Source of the DNA: Flabesymbios commensalis
Lineage: Eukaryota > Annelida > Polychaeta > Terebellida > Flabelligeridae
Direction of reading: 5' to 3'
DNA length: 64,000 nucleotides
Assembly (NCBI GenBank): GCA_964017125.1
Contig: OZ024902.1
Location: forward strand, 50,128,470-50,192,469
Positions 46,373-57,497 of the stretch are shown here, piece by piece (within the stretch, counting starts at the first letter, position 1; every line of letters begins with the position of its first letter). Under the pieces are notes generated by a model. That model saw nothing but the letters and a program-made list of their open reading frames with translations. It searched no databases and was not told the origin of the DNA. Both the position numbers and the translations under genes were made by a program.

Positions 46373-47650
46373 AGCTGTGTCTCCATATGAGCATGACGCG
46401 ATGCGTAGCGCAATGCGTGGCGTGATGCGTGATAAAATTTAGGAATTTTTTTTCACTATTCTGTAAAACGCAGTGACGTCACCGGAAACCTATCGAATGG
46501 CAACTCGGTGAAAATAATGATATATAATACCCCCTCCTTCATACTTCATTGTATAAGCTAGCTCGGTGAAAACATTCGAGGTCAAGGCTATTGAGTTTCA
46601 CAGAATAGCAGCTATTGATTTATCTTCCAAAATGTCCCAATCAGCGTTCACAGTCTTGAAAGGCCAGTAGAACTGGCTCGAAAGAATCCTTCTATGTAGG
46701 CCTACGACGCTTCATCGATGGACCATACAGATTCCATTGAAAGTCTAAATATATTATATGGGAAATCGTCTCCAGAGAAACTGGGAGAAGAAAATCCGAG
46801 GATGACTGGTATGTAGGCCTACATCATTTACGTTAGTCATATCCACGAGGCCGTCATAGATGGCTCATTCGTATCGACTGGGGCTTGTAACCTGGAGGTA
46901 CCAGGTTCGAAACATGTCATCGTGGTTGTGCATATACAGTGCTCCAAACTGTTCAAAGGCATGGAGTGTACAATGCTGCCTATGGTACTGTGCACTATAA
47001 AAAACCCTGGAAGTCATTCGAAATAAGAGTAGGGTATAGTCCCGGCTGCGGGCTTCCTTCTGTCGCGATATTGCCATGATTGTGCAGAAAGCGACGTAAA
47101 TTAGTAACATTCACTCTTTATTCATAGCAAAGATGTTATCTGTATAACCTCATTGGTCATATTTTATATCAAGGATACTTACTACAAACTTTTTGTAGTA
47201 TCCTTGATTATGGTAAACTCATTATGAGACAGGTTCCATCACACATGTAGGCCTACACATGGCATTACATGAGGTACATAAATATATGCCTAATATTCAA
47301 AATAATAATTGTGCCACAGATTTGCAAGGCATTTTTGACTTTCAGAAACTAGGTACATCAGTGCCGAAAAAAATACTGAAATATCATTGTAGTCGATATC
47401 AGTGGTCTAGGGATTAATACCTCACAATTTTTAGTTAGGCATAGATCTGTGTCTGGTGTAATATGTTAATTTATAATAAATAAACCATGCATTTCAACAA
47501 GTTCCCCATAATTTTAGATTATTATAAAAATACATTTCAAAAGAAATAAAAAAAAATTCTTCAAATTAGTGAGGTCCCTGGGTCAACGCAGCGCACTGAA
47601 ATTTATCACGCTCAAATGGAGACACTCATCACGCATATGGAGACACAGCT
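46373..47650. mobile_element. TIR element, AGCTGTGTCTCCATATG ends
   Basis: AGCTGTGTCTCCATATG at the left is mirrored by CATATGGAGACACAGCT at the right. GCGTGAT(G)/ATCACGC words lie just inside both ends. A SINE and a small hairpin (about 47170-47212) sit within. There is no transposase frame and the target duplication is unclear, so the family is open. Confidence 0.7.
46855..47110 (+). mobile_element. tRNA-derived SINE
   Basis: TGGCTCATTCGTATCGACTGG resembles an A-box region. GGTTCGAAAC (46904-46913) is a good B box at tRNA-like spacing. The body ends with GGCTTCCTTCTGTCGCGATA and GAAAGCGACGTAAA, an ending I associate with molluscan SINEs. It is inserted in the TIR element. Confidence 0.65.
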
Positions 47651-47659
47651 ATAAAATTT

Positions 47660-48285
47660 CACACAAGTTGTTGCATTATGATCAAAAACCCATCGCAGCT
47701 TTGTCCATCGGTGCTACATAGGTGCTTTTGTTTAAATAGTATATCGAATGCGTTAAATGAGGCGTACATTTCCATGTAGGATTGTTTTTCTGTAACAAAA
47801 TACAATACATTTTGATAAACCTTACATTTCAGTGATAGAGTAAAGTGTCATGAAGTATTTTCACTGGAGCCGTTAGATCATTATTTTTTTTTAATGTTGA
47901 TTACTCAGAGTGACATAAGCATGTCATAATTTGCATTATTTCAATTAAAAAATCCATTATAAATGTTTAGGTGTTGATTTTGGCAATTAAATGACCTTGG
48001 TTTGGATATTAAATGGCCTTGACCTGTACAACACGACCTTGACCTATTAGCACCTTTAATCCAGTCTAAAATAGGCCTAATTCTTAACCATCTGAAACCT
48101 AATTTTAGGCAAAAAAATAAACAAATCGGTTTAATCGGCTTATAAAAATGCGGACATTTTGAAAATGCACTCTAGATGACCACAAAATAATGCAAAAATT
48201 GAACCCCATAATTTTATGTCGAAAGAACACCCAAGGACCTCAAATCTGCCCCTAACTCACTATAGGCAAAAAAAACTTGGGGGAC
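47660..48285 (+). other. Intron sequence, nothing recognised
   Basis: AT-rich sequence in the large intron of the second gene. It has short GACCTTGACC/GACCTTGG phrases near 47990-48045 and no exon. Confidence 0.45.
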
Positions 48286-48289
48286 TATA

Positions 48290-49100
48290 TTTGGTAGACA
48301 TCCCGTCGCCTACTACCATGTGGCCCCTTGTACATGGATGATTTTCGCGACCAATTTTAAATCGCAAAATTCGAGTAAATAGCTGAACGGCATTAGATTC
48401 AGCATACTCGAAAATGGTTTTACACTTTATAAAATAATTTTTGACATGCTTTTGTACCATGGGTCACATATATCATGTGTATTGATGAGTCTACACCTCG
48501 CTGGCCCATTCTTGATTTTCGTGACCAATTTTAAATCGTAAAATGCGATCCTTTGCAGAAATAGTTCAGCTTAGCACCGATCGGCATTAGATTCAGCATA
48601 CCCGAAAATGGTTGAGAACATTGTAAAATCAATTTCTGGTACGCTTCGTAGCGATTTTCGCTCAAATGTACCATGAAATCGCAAAATTCGAGTTTTTGTA
48701 ATATATTCAACATAGTCGCATGCTAGTTCAAAACATATAACATGTATAAAGCAAGCATATATATGGACCATATACTGGATCAGACTCCTTGCTGGCCCCT
48801 TCCTCAATGTTATAGTTGAGTGATTTTCGTGGCCAATTTTAAATAGTAAAGTTCGAGCACTTGCATAAATAGTACTTGGCTAAAAACATTGAAAAATTAA
48901 TTTGGCACGCCTCATACGGTGAGTCACACATGAAGCAGGCATACATATGCCTTGTACTGGCTAATATCTTGCTTACCCTTTGTTGTTGAGATTTTTTTGA
49001 TCGATTTTCAAGATTAATTTTAAATCGCAAAATTCGAGCTTTTGAATACCGCTTGGCATTAGATTCAGCATACTTGAAAATGGTTTAACGCCTTGGCATG
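48290..49100 (-). repeat. Satellite-like array 1, units of about 180-250 bp
   Basis: Units share GATTTTCGTGACCAATTTTA, AATCGCAAAATTCGAG, GCATTAGATTCAGCATAC, CGAAAATGG, CATGGGTCACATAT and CTGGCCC. Units start near 48331, 48512, 48815 and 49003, with a partial one at 48650. The overlapping minus frames are repeat artefacts. Confidence 0.8.
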
Positions 49101-50340
49101 CTTCGTACTCTTATATTCTTAAAAAAATGTGCAAGCTATCTAGCAGAACTATTTCTTAAAAAAACTTCCATCTGTCCTACATCTTTTAGCTAATTTCTTT
49201 TGGAACAAGTTATAGCAATGTAATATTATCAATATCCCGCGCCAGTTTACCCCGCCAATTTGGGGTAAGATGAAGTTATATCAGGGGTGAGATGATCAGC
49301 TGCTATAAATTAGGCCCTGAATTACCCAATTTTATATTAAAAGCATTTGCAATGCAATTTGAATGTTCCAGCAAGTTTCTTGTACTGAAAATATCGTTAT
49401 TATCTTATATTGCCGTAATATTTGCGTTTACGTGTGAGTACGAAATCATTGATTTGGACTTAATTTCATTCAGGCCTTTGTATTACAAGTCCATTTTATA
49501 AGACAGTAATAAGTCATAACCCAGCAGACACAAGACCATGAATCAATGTTGGATTAACGTTGGTCTATCGTCTACTACGTTGAACCAACATTGATTTACC
49601 GTCTTGTGTTTCCTGATAACTAATCACGAGTTAATATGTTGATGTGCAAATGGGACGGTGTAATAATTCGTATTAATTTATTGGTGTCAGATCCAAAGGG
49701 CAAATCCGTTAACACACCCCCCCCCCCCCCTCGCCCAGCAATAGTGTTTAACATTATCCGGTATCACAAAAAAATATAAATATAAAATTTATATTAAATA
49801 GATGATATATCTTTTGTTTTCTCTAAGTAATTTACTCATGCTACTAATTACACAATTTACATGCCTGTAAATCAGTTATTCTGCAGCATAGATTCAAAAT
49901 ATATATATCTTAAAGTGTGAGTCATCTTCCCCATCTTGTGTAGGGTAAGATGACGCATTATTAATTACGATTGTCGATATAAATTACATCCTAGACAGTC
50001 TCATAGACTTCGAGAGCGTATCATTGCTGTTATACCATGGACCAATACTCCTAATTAATATCACTGTATTCTGTACGGTGTATGCTGTGAATTTGTCACA
50101 GCTATAACAATAAGTCAAGAATTATTACTTGAAAAATATAAGATTTTTATATACAGAAAATTTGTTTCCGCAACATCACACTATTTCAAAATTCAACATG
50201 GGATTAAAATGTTTTAATTTTATTCCAAATAAATTGTGCCGTAATAAGCTGTGTTGAAAAATCTTATTAAGTAGTTATGATGACTTCACCAGGTGGGGTT
50301 ATAGCTGGGAGGCATTTCCCCCGTGCGTCATCTTACCCCG
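49101..50340. other. Segment splitting the satellite array
   Basis: About 1.2 kb unrelated to the array. It has GGGGTAAGATGA-like words at the left (49263), middle (49945) and, inverted, at the right (TCATCTTACCCCGG, 50327), which suggests a worn TIR element. A hairpin module copy lies inside at 49520-49612. Confidence 0.5.
49520..49612. repeat. Hairpin module copy
   Basis: CAGCAGACACAAGACCATGA opens the unit; AATCAATGTTGG and CCAACATTGATT face each other, with CGTCTTGTGTTTCCTG at the end. It is diverged but complete. Confidence 0.75.
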
Positions 50341-50344
50341 GTCT

Positions 50345-51180
50345 ACCCTCTGAGTGGGTCTACACCTTACTGGCCCAATCACGATTTTCGTGACCAATTT
50401 TGAATCGTAAAATTCGGGCCTTTGCATGAATAGTTGAACTTAGCACCGCTCGTCATTAGATTCAGCATACTCGAAAATGGTTAAAAACATTGAAAACTTA
50501 ATTTTTGGAACGGTTCGTAGGCCTACTGTGGGTCACATATGAAACAGGCATAAAATTATTAGGACATTATACTGCCTTAGACACGTTGCTGGCCCCTTGT
50601 TGCTGAGCGATTTTCGATCAAACATACCCTGAAATCGCAAAATTCGAGTTCTTGCATGAATAGTTGGACTTAGCACCGCTCGTCATTACATTTAAAATAG
50701 TCTAAAATAGTTTAAGACTTATAAAGCAAGCTTATATATGGGCCGTATATTGGATCAGACTCCTTAATTGCTGGCCCCTTCCTCAGTGTTCTTGTTGAGT
50801 TATTTTCGATGCGATTTTGAATAGTGAAATTTGGGCCTTTGCATACATAGTTGAGCTTATCACCGCTCAGCATTAGATTCAGCCCACTCGAAAATGGTTA
50901 AAAACATTGAAAAATTAATTTTGGCACGCCTCATATGGTGGCTCACATATGAAGCATGCATGTGTCATGTACTGGTTCATGCCTTGCTGACACCTTTGTT
51001 GTTGGGAGATTTTCGAGCGATTTTCGAAACCAATTTCAAATCATAAAATTTGAGCCTTTGCATAAATAGTCGAGCTTGACACCGCTCGGTATTGGATTCA
51101 GCATACACGAAAATGGTTAAAAACACTGTATAATCAATTTCGGCACGCTTCGTACCGTGGGTCACTTTTAAAGCACAATT
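50345..51180 (-). repeat. Satellite-like array 2, same family as array 1
   Basis: Further units start near 50380, 50605, 50800 and 51010 with the same words (TTTGCATAAATAGT, CACCGCTCG, ATTAGATTCAGC, ACTCGAAAATGGTTAAAAAC). It continues array 1 beyond the 49101-50340 insert. Confidence 0.8.
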
Positions 51181-51361
51181 TCTGAGATCACAAACAGTCT
51201 ACCTGTTTATATCTTTATCGTTTATAATTTGTGTCCTAATTTGCGCTATGAATATGCGTTAGAAACATTCGTCTTTCCGCTATATATTTGCCTTACCGCG
51301 ATGTGAATCATATGGCGGTAAGAAAAACAGGTCAACATTGGGATAGTTTACAGGTGTGCGT

Positions 51362-52870
51362 CTTTTAGTCAGAAGGCCCGTTAGTCAGAAGGCCCATTAG
51401 TCAGAAGGCCCGTTAGTCAGAAGGCCCGTTAGTCGGAAAATAAGTAAGGATGATTAGTCAGAAAGCCCGATTGTCAGAAGGCCCGTTAGTCAGAAAATAA
51501 GTAAGGATGATTAGTCAGAAGACCCGTTTTTCAGAAGGCCCTTTAGTCAGAAAGTCAGATAATTACCTCATCGAAATCATCTCATGTGAACAACCCTATG
51601 ACCAATTATTTGTCTTTATTGATTTACTTGTACCAGTAACAATGTTCAGCACTTTCTTGTGTTAATGATAGGCTATTCATTATGTTTTTGAACCCAATGT
51701 TGCTGAGGTAATTTCCAGCTTCAAATGAATGAAAAATACCCATAATAATTGAATCAAATTGTAAATAACAGTCAATTTTCTACATATAGGAACAAGAGAG
51801 TATAGCAATAATAATAATAATTGCCTATCGTAGGCAGCAATGTACACTCCATGTTTTTGAACAGTTTAGAACAATGTAAATATGAACAAACAATTTGATC
51901 AACATACTGCTTCAAACGTGAGTACCTGAATTTTGAAACTTTCTGAAAAAAAAATGATCGAGATAACAAAATACTGCTAAACGATTATAAATAGATACCA
52001 ATTTTGCGCTGGTCTTAATTAGCACGGTAATAATATATACTAAAATCACATTATATATAGTTCTCTCGTGCTTAGGTAAATTTCACTTTCTCGAATATCA
52101 ACCACCCAAAACTGTCGTCAAATAATGCCAGTTATCAGAATATTTGGACAAACAATTTGATATTTATTCTGAGCATGATGATACATCTATCAATGCAGTG
52201 GCGGATCCAGCATAGGGCGTACCCGGCGTTATTGGTGGAAATATTGAATTTTCATGCATTTTTTCAAATAAAGTGAAGCCAACACCCCTTTTTTCAGCAA
52301 AAATGTGGCTTACGCCCCCTCCTCTTGCACATTCTGGATCCGCCACTGCAATGGTTGACATAAATTAAACAGATGGCTACAAACTCAACACTAGTTGAGA
52401 AATCCTGTGGGGTTTTCTCATGACGCATTTTCACATCTACTTCTGACTGGGTATTATTAATCAATTAAGAATAATCACAAGTAGTCTGGATGTCTAATAA
52501 TGCACAGTGAAATCTAGTTCACCCGTTTCATATTTGCAAAAAAGTATAGTGCTGAAAACATTAAAGAACACTCATTGCTGAGAATAACCCAACCAAGCAA
52601 CCAACCAGTCACCAATAATGCTAGTTTTTAATATGTCCGGATATCAAATGGAGCGTCCCCTAGCATTGTTAACTGCCAAATGAACACATTCTGACTAACC
52701 GGCCTTCTGACAAAAAAACCTAACTGATTTTCTGACTAAAGGGCCTTATGACTAAACGGCCTTCTGACTAACGGGCCTTCTGACTAATGGGCCTTCTGAC
52801 TAACGGGCCTTCTGACTAAAGGGCCTTCTAACTAACGGGCCTTCTGACTAATGGGCCTTCTGACTAAAAG
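51362..52870. mobile_element. Fold-back element with arms of a ~16 bp repeat
   Basis: The left arm (51362-51560) is a run of GTTAGTCAGAAGGCCC units. The right arm (52680-52870) is the same run in reverse complement, GGGCCTTCTGACTAAC. Between them is about 1.1 kb of AT-rich DNA with a nested MITE (52196-52348). No coding region is seen. It resembles Foldback-type elements whose arms are tandem arrays. Confidence 0.78.
52196..52348. mobile_element. MITE with CAGTGGCGGATCCAG ends, 153 bp
   Basis: CAGTGGCGGATCCAG at the left and CTGGATCCGCCACTG at the right are inverted repeats. CAATG flanks both sides (52191-52195, 52349-52353). The minus-strand frame with ADPECARGGG is a translation of the MITE and not a gene. 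Confidence 0.82.
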
Positions 52871-52944
52871 GGTGTCACCAGATTACAGTTAGTTTACTGA
52901 AATATTTGTCTGAATTTCCGTCGGTGTAGGCCCTACTAACTATA

Positions 52945-53398
52945 CTTAACAAAAAAAGAAACGCTACACCACTTTATGGATATACTGTTCAAAATATTTT
53001 ATATCCTTCAAGAAACTGAAATATACCACTCATTACTTTGTTATTGAAGATGAGTATCTGCCAGATTTGTTGAAGTTGGTCACCCGCAGTAGGCTATAAC
53101 TTAGTGTGTATGATCCATTTCTGCATGATGCACTGTCAAAAGAGTTGACCTGTGCGTCCATTCATTGCATTAATTGCTTAATTTCAGATGACCCGCATAT
53201 TGGGATCAGCTGGTCCATGATCTTGACAGTTGACTTTCTTCAATTTGAAGGTCATTTGTCCGTTATTGAGGTCAAACATAAAATGCGGATAGGGGCCATG
53301 CATACAAACGAACATTATTTCAATCAATTCAACGGTTTTGACTAAATTACACGAAATAAAAGCATTTTTAATTTGTTGCGTTTCTTTTTGTTTCTAGT
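52945..53398. mobile_element. MITE with AAAAAGAAACGC ends
   Basis: AACAAAAAAAGAAACGCTAC at the left faces GTTGCGTTTCTTTTTGTT at the right. TA-rich junctions fit a Tc1/mariner-like insertion. A 79-codon frame inside (from 53106) has no transposase motif. Confidence 0.65.
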
Positions 53399-53553
53399 GT
53401 AGGCCCCTATGTCGTGATTGAAAGGGTATGAATAAATCACTAGTTAAAGGGACTGGCCCAGGCTAAAATCATCAAAAAATCAGTGATTTTATTTTGGCTT
53501 CTTAATATGACCATATGATGTAACCATGTACAAAAAAACTAGACTCTTCTAGT

Positions 53554-54853
53554 TATGTCTCCCCTCTGTACACAGAGGTGAGGACATATTGCTTTACCTC
53601 TGTTCACTCAGTCTGTCTCTGTGAGTCTGTCTCCCATTTATTTCTCTCCAGCACGAGTAATGTTGGCCCACCGTCTGCGACGCTGACCCAACATTAGCCC
53701 AGTATTGGGTTACCGTGTCGTGTTTGGCGCCACGCTGAATGTGGGCCAGCGTCACAGATGGCGGGCCAACATTAACCGTTTGGTTCAAAGCATCTTGCTG
53801 GTACCGCCAGTATGAATTAACGACTAGGGCTGAATGGATACTGCCCAGCTCCGGCGACGCTGGCCCAACATTTACAGACATTGGATCGGTGTAAACTTGT
53901 ACACTGTGGACACACCACAGCCAACAGAAAGCACTGTCCAGTGTTGAATGGCTATAGCCGGCGACGGTGGACCAGCGGTAAACTGGCAGTGGGTTGACAT
54001 TTCGTGTTTGCTGGGCATAATGTGGTGGGCGTCTTGGCCACTGCATTATATGGGTCCACTTAACTTTCCAGCAAACCCGCGGTATTCACACAATGCTGTC
54101 TCAATGTTGGCCCACCGTCTTCGACGCTGGCCCATCATTGAAACAGAACTGGGTGAAGGACCCGTGTTTGCTGGGTATTAGCTATCAACCTTCTAGCAGC
54201 GTAACTATAAAGGTGGCTATTAGATGTTTTGCCAATGGCTCTTGTAATTAATGTTACTAAATAGCTCCTCTGGACAGTAGACAGGTAGAGACTATATATT
54301 TTGATGTTATGGAACCCGTATTTAATATCTAAAGCATCTTCCCCCGCAAGGTTCGCTACTCCTGAGACCTCGCTGTGTCAAGACTTGCTGCCGGGAAGAT
54401 GAGCTACAGTAACTATATCGTCTTTAGGCTCAATCAGTTTTAATATCTTCACACCCGGTGATGTTCAAAACACAAATGTGGCCTGTCAACACTCCTAGCA
54501 AACACGAGACGTTGACCTAATGCTGGTCCAATTCTGGCCCACCGTCTGCAATGCGGGCCCAGCATAAAACCAGCACTGGTTCAACGCCTCGTGTTTGCTT
54601 GGCTGCGGGTCAGGCAGTGCAAGCCGACACCCACCCAATGTCTGGTAAATGTTGGGCCAGAGTCGCCGGTGCTGGCTAGTATCCATACAACCGTAGTCAG
54701 TAGGCCTACTTCATGCGTCAAGCACGACACGGTAACCCAATACTGGGCTGATGTTGGCTCAGCGTCACAGACACAAAACTGTTGTGTTATAAAAATGAGT
54801 GGTGAGAAGTAAACCTATATGTTTCTCCTTCTGTGTACGGAGGGGAGACATAA
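53554..54853. mobile_element. TIR element composed largely of hairpin modules
   Basis: TTATGTCTCCCCTCTGTACA at the left is mirrored at the right by GTACGGAGGGGAGACATAAT. Inside, several copies of the ~105 bp hairpin module follow each other, full or partial: about 53640-53730, 53740-53780, 53850-53900, 53955-54020, 54072-54178, 54490-54602 and 54640-54775. Words such as GTTGGCCCACCGTCT, GCGACGCTGGCCCAACATT and CGTGTTTGCTGGG recur in both orientations. No transposase frame is seen. Confidence 0.68.
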
Positions 54854-55091
54854 TAACTGTGATAATGAGGTATCATTGAATTGAATTCACACATATTAGT
54901 TTTCATGCGCTTGTTAACACAACGTACCTACTCTTGTAGTGACATATATGATAAAATACAAATTTAATGATAATGACTTTACCACAATCAGATGCTCATA
55001 GCCATAACAGCTCTTTAAATAAATTATATGATAATATTCTTTTTATTTCAGATTAACTAGTTTAATTCTCATTCAAAGTGCACAATGTACA

Positions 55092-55260
55092 TTTCTTCTT
55101 CTTCTTCTTCTTCTTCTTCTTCTTCTTCTTCTTCTTCTTCTTCTTCTTCTTCTTCTTCTTCTTCTTCTTCTTCTTTCTTCTTCTTCTTCTTCTTCTTCTT
55201 CTTCTTCTTCTTCTTCTTCTTCTTCTTCTTCTTCTTCTTCTTCTTCTTCTTCTTCTTCTT
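55092..55260 (+). repeat. TTC microsatellite
   Basis: A (TTC)n run of about 169 bases with one phase change near 55175. All poly-Lys, poly-Glu, poly-Ser, poly-Phe and poly-Leu frames across it are artefacts. Confidence 0.97.
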
Positions 55261-55261
55261 C

Positions 55262-56255
55262 ATTGCATGGGTAACTAAGCACAGAAATGTGTTGTTTTTA
55301 TATTTTGTGACTGGGAAATACCTTGAAATGAACTCGACAACAAGATAACATTACAGTTGTGTAGTTCAATGCACACCCAAAAAATAGAAATGTTCATTTA
55401 TTATCCCATTCTTCTAATTCAATATGCAACATGTAACATGTTTGCAGCGCTTAAATAGATGAGAATAATTTGAAGTGAGTAATAACTTTTGTCGTGCAGT
55501 TGACCTATTGCAATTTAGCATTTATGAGCAGAATAGATAGCATAGGTATAAGTTGACGATTGGACTGAATTTATTATGATTTTCTCTGGTTTGACATTGG
55601 AATTACCTTAACTTGACATTACAAAGGCGCCATTGGGAAGGTCACCCTCAATGTACTTTAACAATTACACCCTCTTGTGCATTGGTTGGTTCATAATAGT
55701 GGTGAGAGTTAATATTTTACAAAAAAAACATTCACAGCGGTATAATCTATATACTGATACAAGTATGTGCTTTAGCCTTGATTTAACAACCGTCCAGCCA
55801 TGGTCACGTGATTGAGGCCATAGCACAATTTTTTACTAACATAATAATATTATTATTGCATTCAATATTATCAAATTGCAGCCATGGAAGGTATATACAT
55901 AAACAATTTATATAGGCTCAATATTGTAATAATTGACATTATCAAGTAACAATTTCGGTGTCGGATATGGGTTCTACATTAATGGGCCCATATGTATACC
56001 CATACTTTACCAAGGTGTGATCACATAATAAATATATGAGATGTATCGGCCAATACTTTTTGACACATTTTAATATATCTCAACGAGTTCTTCTGACCTG
56101 GGATCATCCATTTGCTTGGCCAATACTATCAGAAAATAAATTACCCCAGTGTTGTTTCTATGTTGGACCAACGTTGCAGCCATTACACCAGCACTGAACC
56201 AATGCTGGTTCACTCATTGCAATGACAATAATTATTGCATAATCTCATTACACAG
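55262..56255 (+). other. Intron sequence before the EGF-like exon
   Basis: AT-rich sequence. A partial hairpin module (GTTGTTTCTATGTTGGACC / CCAATGCTGGTTCACTC) lies at about 56150-56215, just upstream of the splice acceptor. Nothing else is recognised. Confidence 0.5.
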
Positions 56256-56411
56256 CTGGTGATTGTCGTTTTGGAGTTGGCTGTGCATTTCCTTGTCGCT
56301 GTGATGATACGGAGGAGACTTGTGATCCTGTCAGAGGATTTTGTGGAATAAGCGGATGTCAGAAGGGACTGCTTGACGGGACTGATTGGTATGGCCCTGG
56401 ATGCCTCATAG
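56256..56411 (+). CDS. Second host gene, exon with eight-cysteine EGF-like module
   Basis: The exon lies between TTACACAG and GTAACG. It has 156 bases: two bases that complete the split codon, 51 codons and one base over. It reads GDCRFGVGCAFPCRCDDTEE, then CDPVRGFCGISGCQKG and DWYGPGCLI. Eight cysteines with CRC and YGPGC spacing match laminin/MEGF-type EGF modules. In molluscs, such a module directly after the signal peptide is, to my knowledge, common in multi-EGF receptors and in receptor tyrosine phosphatases, so this may be a tandem relative of the gene at the left end. A phase-1 exit means the next exon should begin with two bases. I found no convincing next exon before the window ends. 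Confidence 0.8.
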
Positions 56412-56469
56412 GTAACGCTAGATTTATTTGCAAGGGGTCTCAGGTTTACGATATTTATAGAACTGCTTT

Positions 56470-56562
56470 ATATCACAGGCACCTGATATGGATAAGTGAT
56501 GAATTTTATCTCACTCCAAGAAGAAATATTTCATTCAGGTGCCTGTGATTTATATATACTTA
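56470..56562. repeat. Inverted repeat just after the EGF-like exon
   Basis: ATCACAGGCACCTGA and TCAGGTGCCTGTGAT stand about 50 bases apart and can form a stem of about 18 pairs with AT extensions. Confidence 0.75.
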
Positions 56563-56874
56563 TTCAGGCTTCAAAATAAAAATGGTCAAGGAAAAATAAC
56601 AGACCTGCCAAAGACACACTTTAGGCCTAGTCAGTGAAAGTGTCGTATGGGTCACTTATTTGAGTTGCACTTTAGCTGCTGAGACAGAATATGTCCACGA
56701 GGGATTAGAAACACACCTACTCCAAGTCAAAGTGAGCACTACAGTCTGGTCACCATTAAACTGATCCCATATTCTTTAACAACTACCATTTTCTTATGAG
56801 CATAATTAAACTTTAATGATAAAAAGATAGCCTTGCCAATGAGAAGGAATATTTTCGTTGAAAAACCAATATCA

Positions 56875-56881
56875 CTACTAT

Positions 56882-56967
<86 letters not shown>

Positions 56968-56968
56968 T
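56875..56968 (+). repeat. ACT microsatellite
   Basis: An (ACT)n run of about 94 bases. Poly-Leu, poly-Ser and poly-Val frames here are artefacts. Confidence 0.97.
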
Positions 56969-57171
56969 TAGTACCACATGACAAAGATGACATTGCCCTA
57001 CAAACACGGGATTCAAATTTCCAGCCCTGGCAGTCTGATGTCGAGCACGCTATATTTCGGTCACAGCACTGAATTGGTCATTGGGACCGGCCACCAAGGA
57101 TAGTAGATAACTGGATGATATTAGAAGTGATTTGAGCAGTAAATGACTCAAGACTGCTTTATGCCCATCAG

Positions 57172-57392
57172 AGCGGGGGCCCTGGTGCAGTGGTTAAAAC
57201 TTCCTGCTTGGAAAGTCGTAGCGTGCTCGGCCTCAGACCGCCAGGGCTCGAATTATTATTCCTGTGTCTGGAGCATAGAGGGCAGTGTCATCTCATTCAT
57301 CTCACCATCATCAGGATGTTCTCCTGGCCCAGTTTAGCTTATATGTGCACAAAGGTGGCCTAAAACCCTATTCATTTCATTTCATTTTAAGC
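57172..57392 (+). mobile_element. tRNA-derived SINE
   Basis: CCTGGTGCAGTGGTTAAAAC is a clear A-box region. GGGCTCGAATTATTATTCC, about 50 bases on, is a worn B box. A unique body follows and the 3' end is (TTCAT)n-like, ending at TTTCATTTTA. This is typical of an internally promoted pol III retroposon copied by a LINE. Confidence 0.78.
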
Positions 57393-57497
57393 ACATCAAC
57401 GTTCTGTTCATTCCAACGGTCATATCTAACTTGCACACAAGACGTGATATCTATCCAAATGCTGAAGTGATTTCAAAATGCGCTTTGTGGCACCTTT

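Noticed and set aside
46904-46913. A functional tRNA gene around GGTTCGAAAC
   Set aside because: No complete cloverleaf can be drawn; the sequence continues into a SINE body and tail.
48260-51165. Minus-strand frames with repeated AESNA, RFKI and FHGTF phrases
   Set aside because: They arise from the satellite-like units.
51362-51560. CRISPR-like run of short regular repeats
   Set aside because: The repeats are contiguous without unique spacers, mirrored at 52680-52870, in a eukaryotic genome; this is a fold-back element arm.
52164-52361. Minus-strand frame with ADPECARGGG
   Set aside because: It covers the CAGTGGCGGATCC MITE and is explained by it.
55069-55348. Long poly-Lys, poly-Glu, poly-Ser and poly-Phe open frames
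   Set aside because: They are translations of the TTC microsatellite.
56739-57072. Poly-Ser, poly-Val and poly-Leu open frames
   Set aside because: They are translations of the ACT microsatellite.
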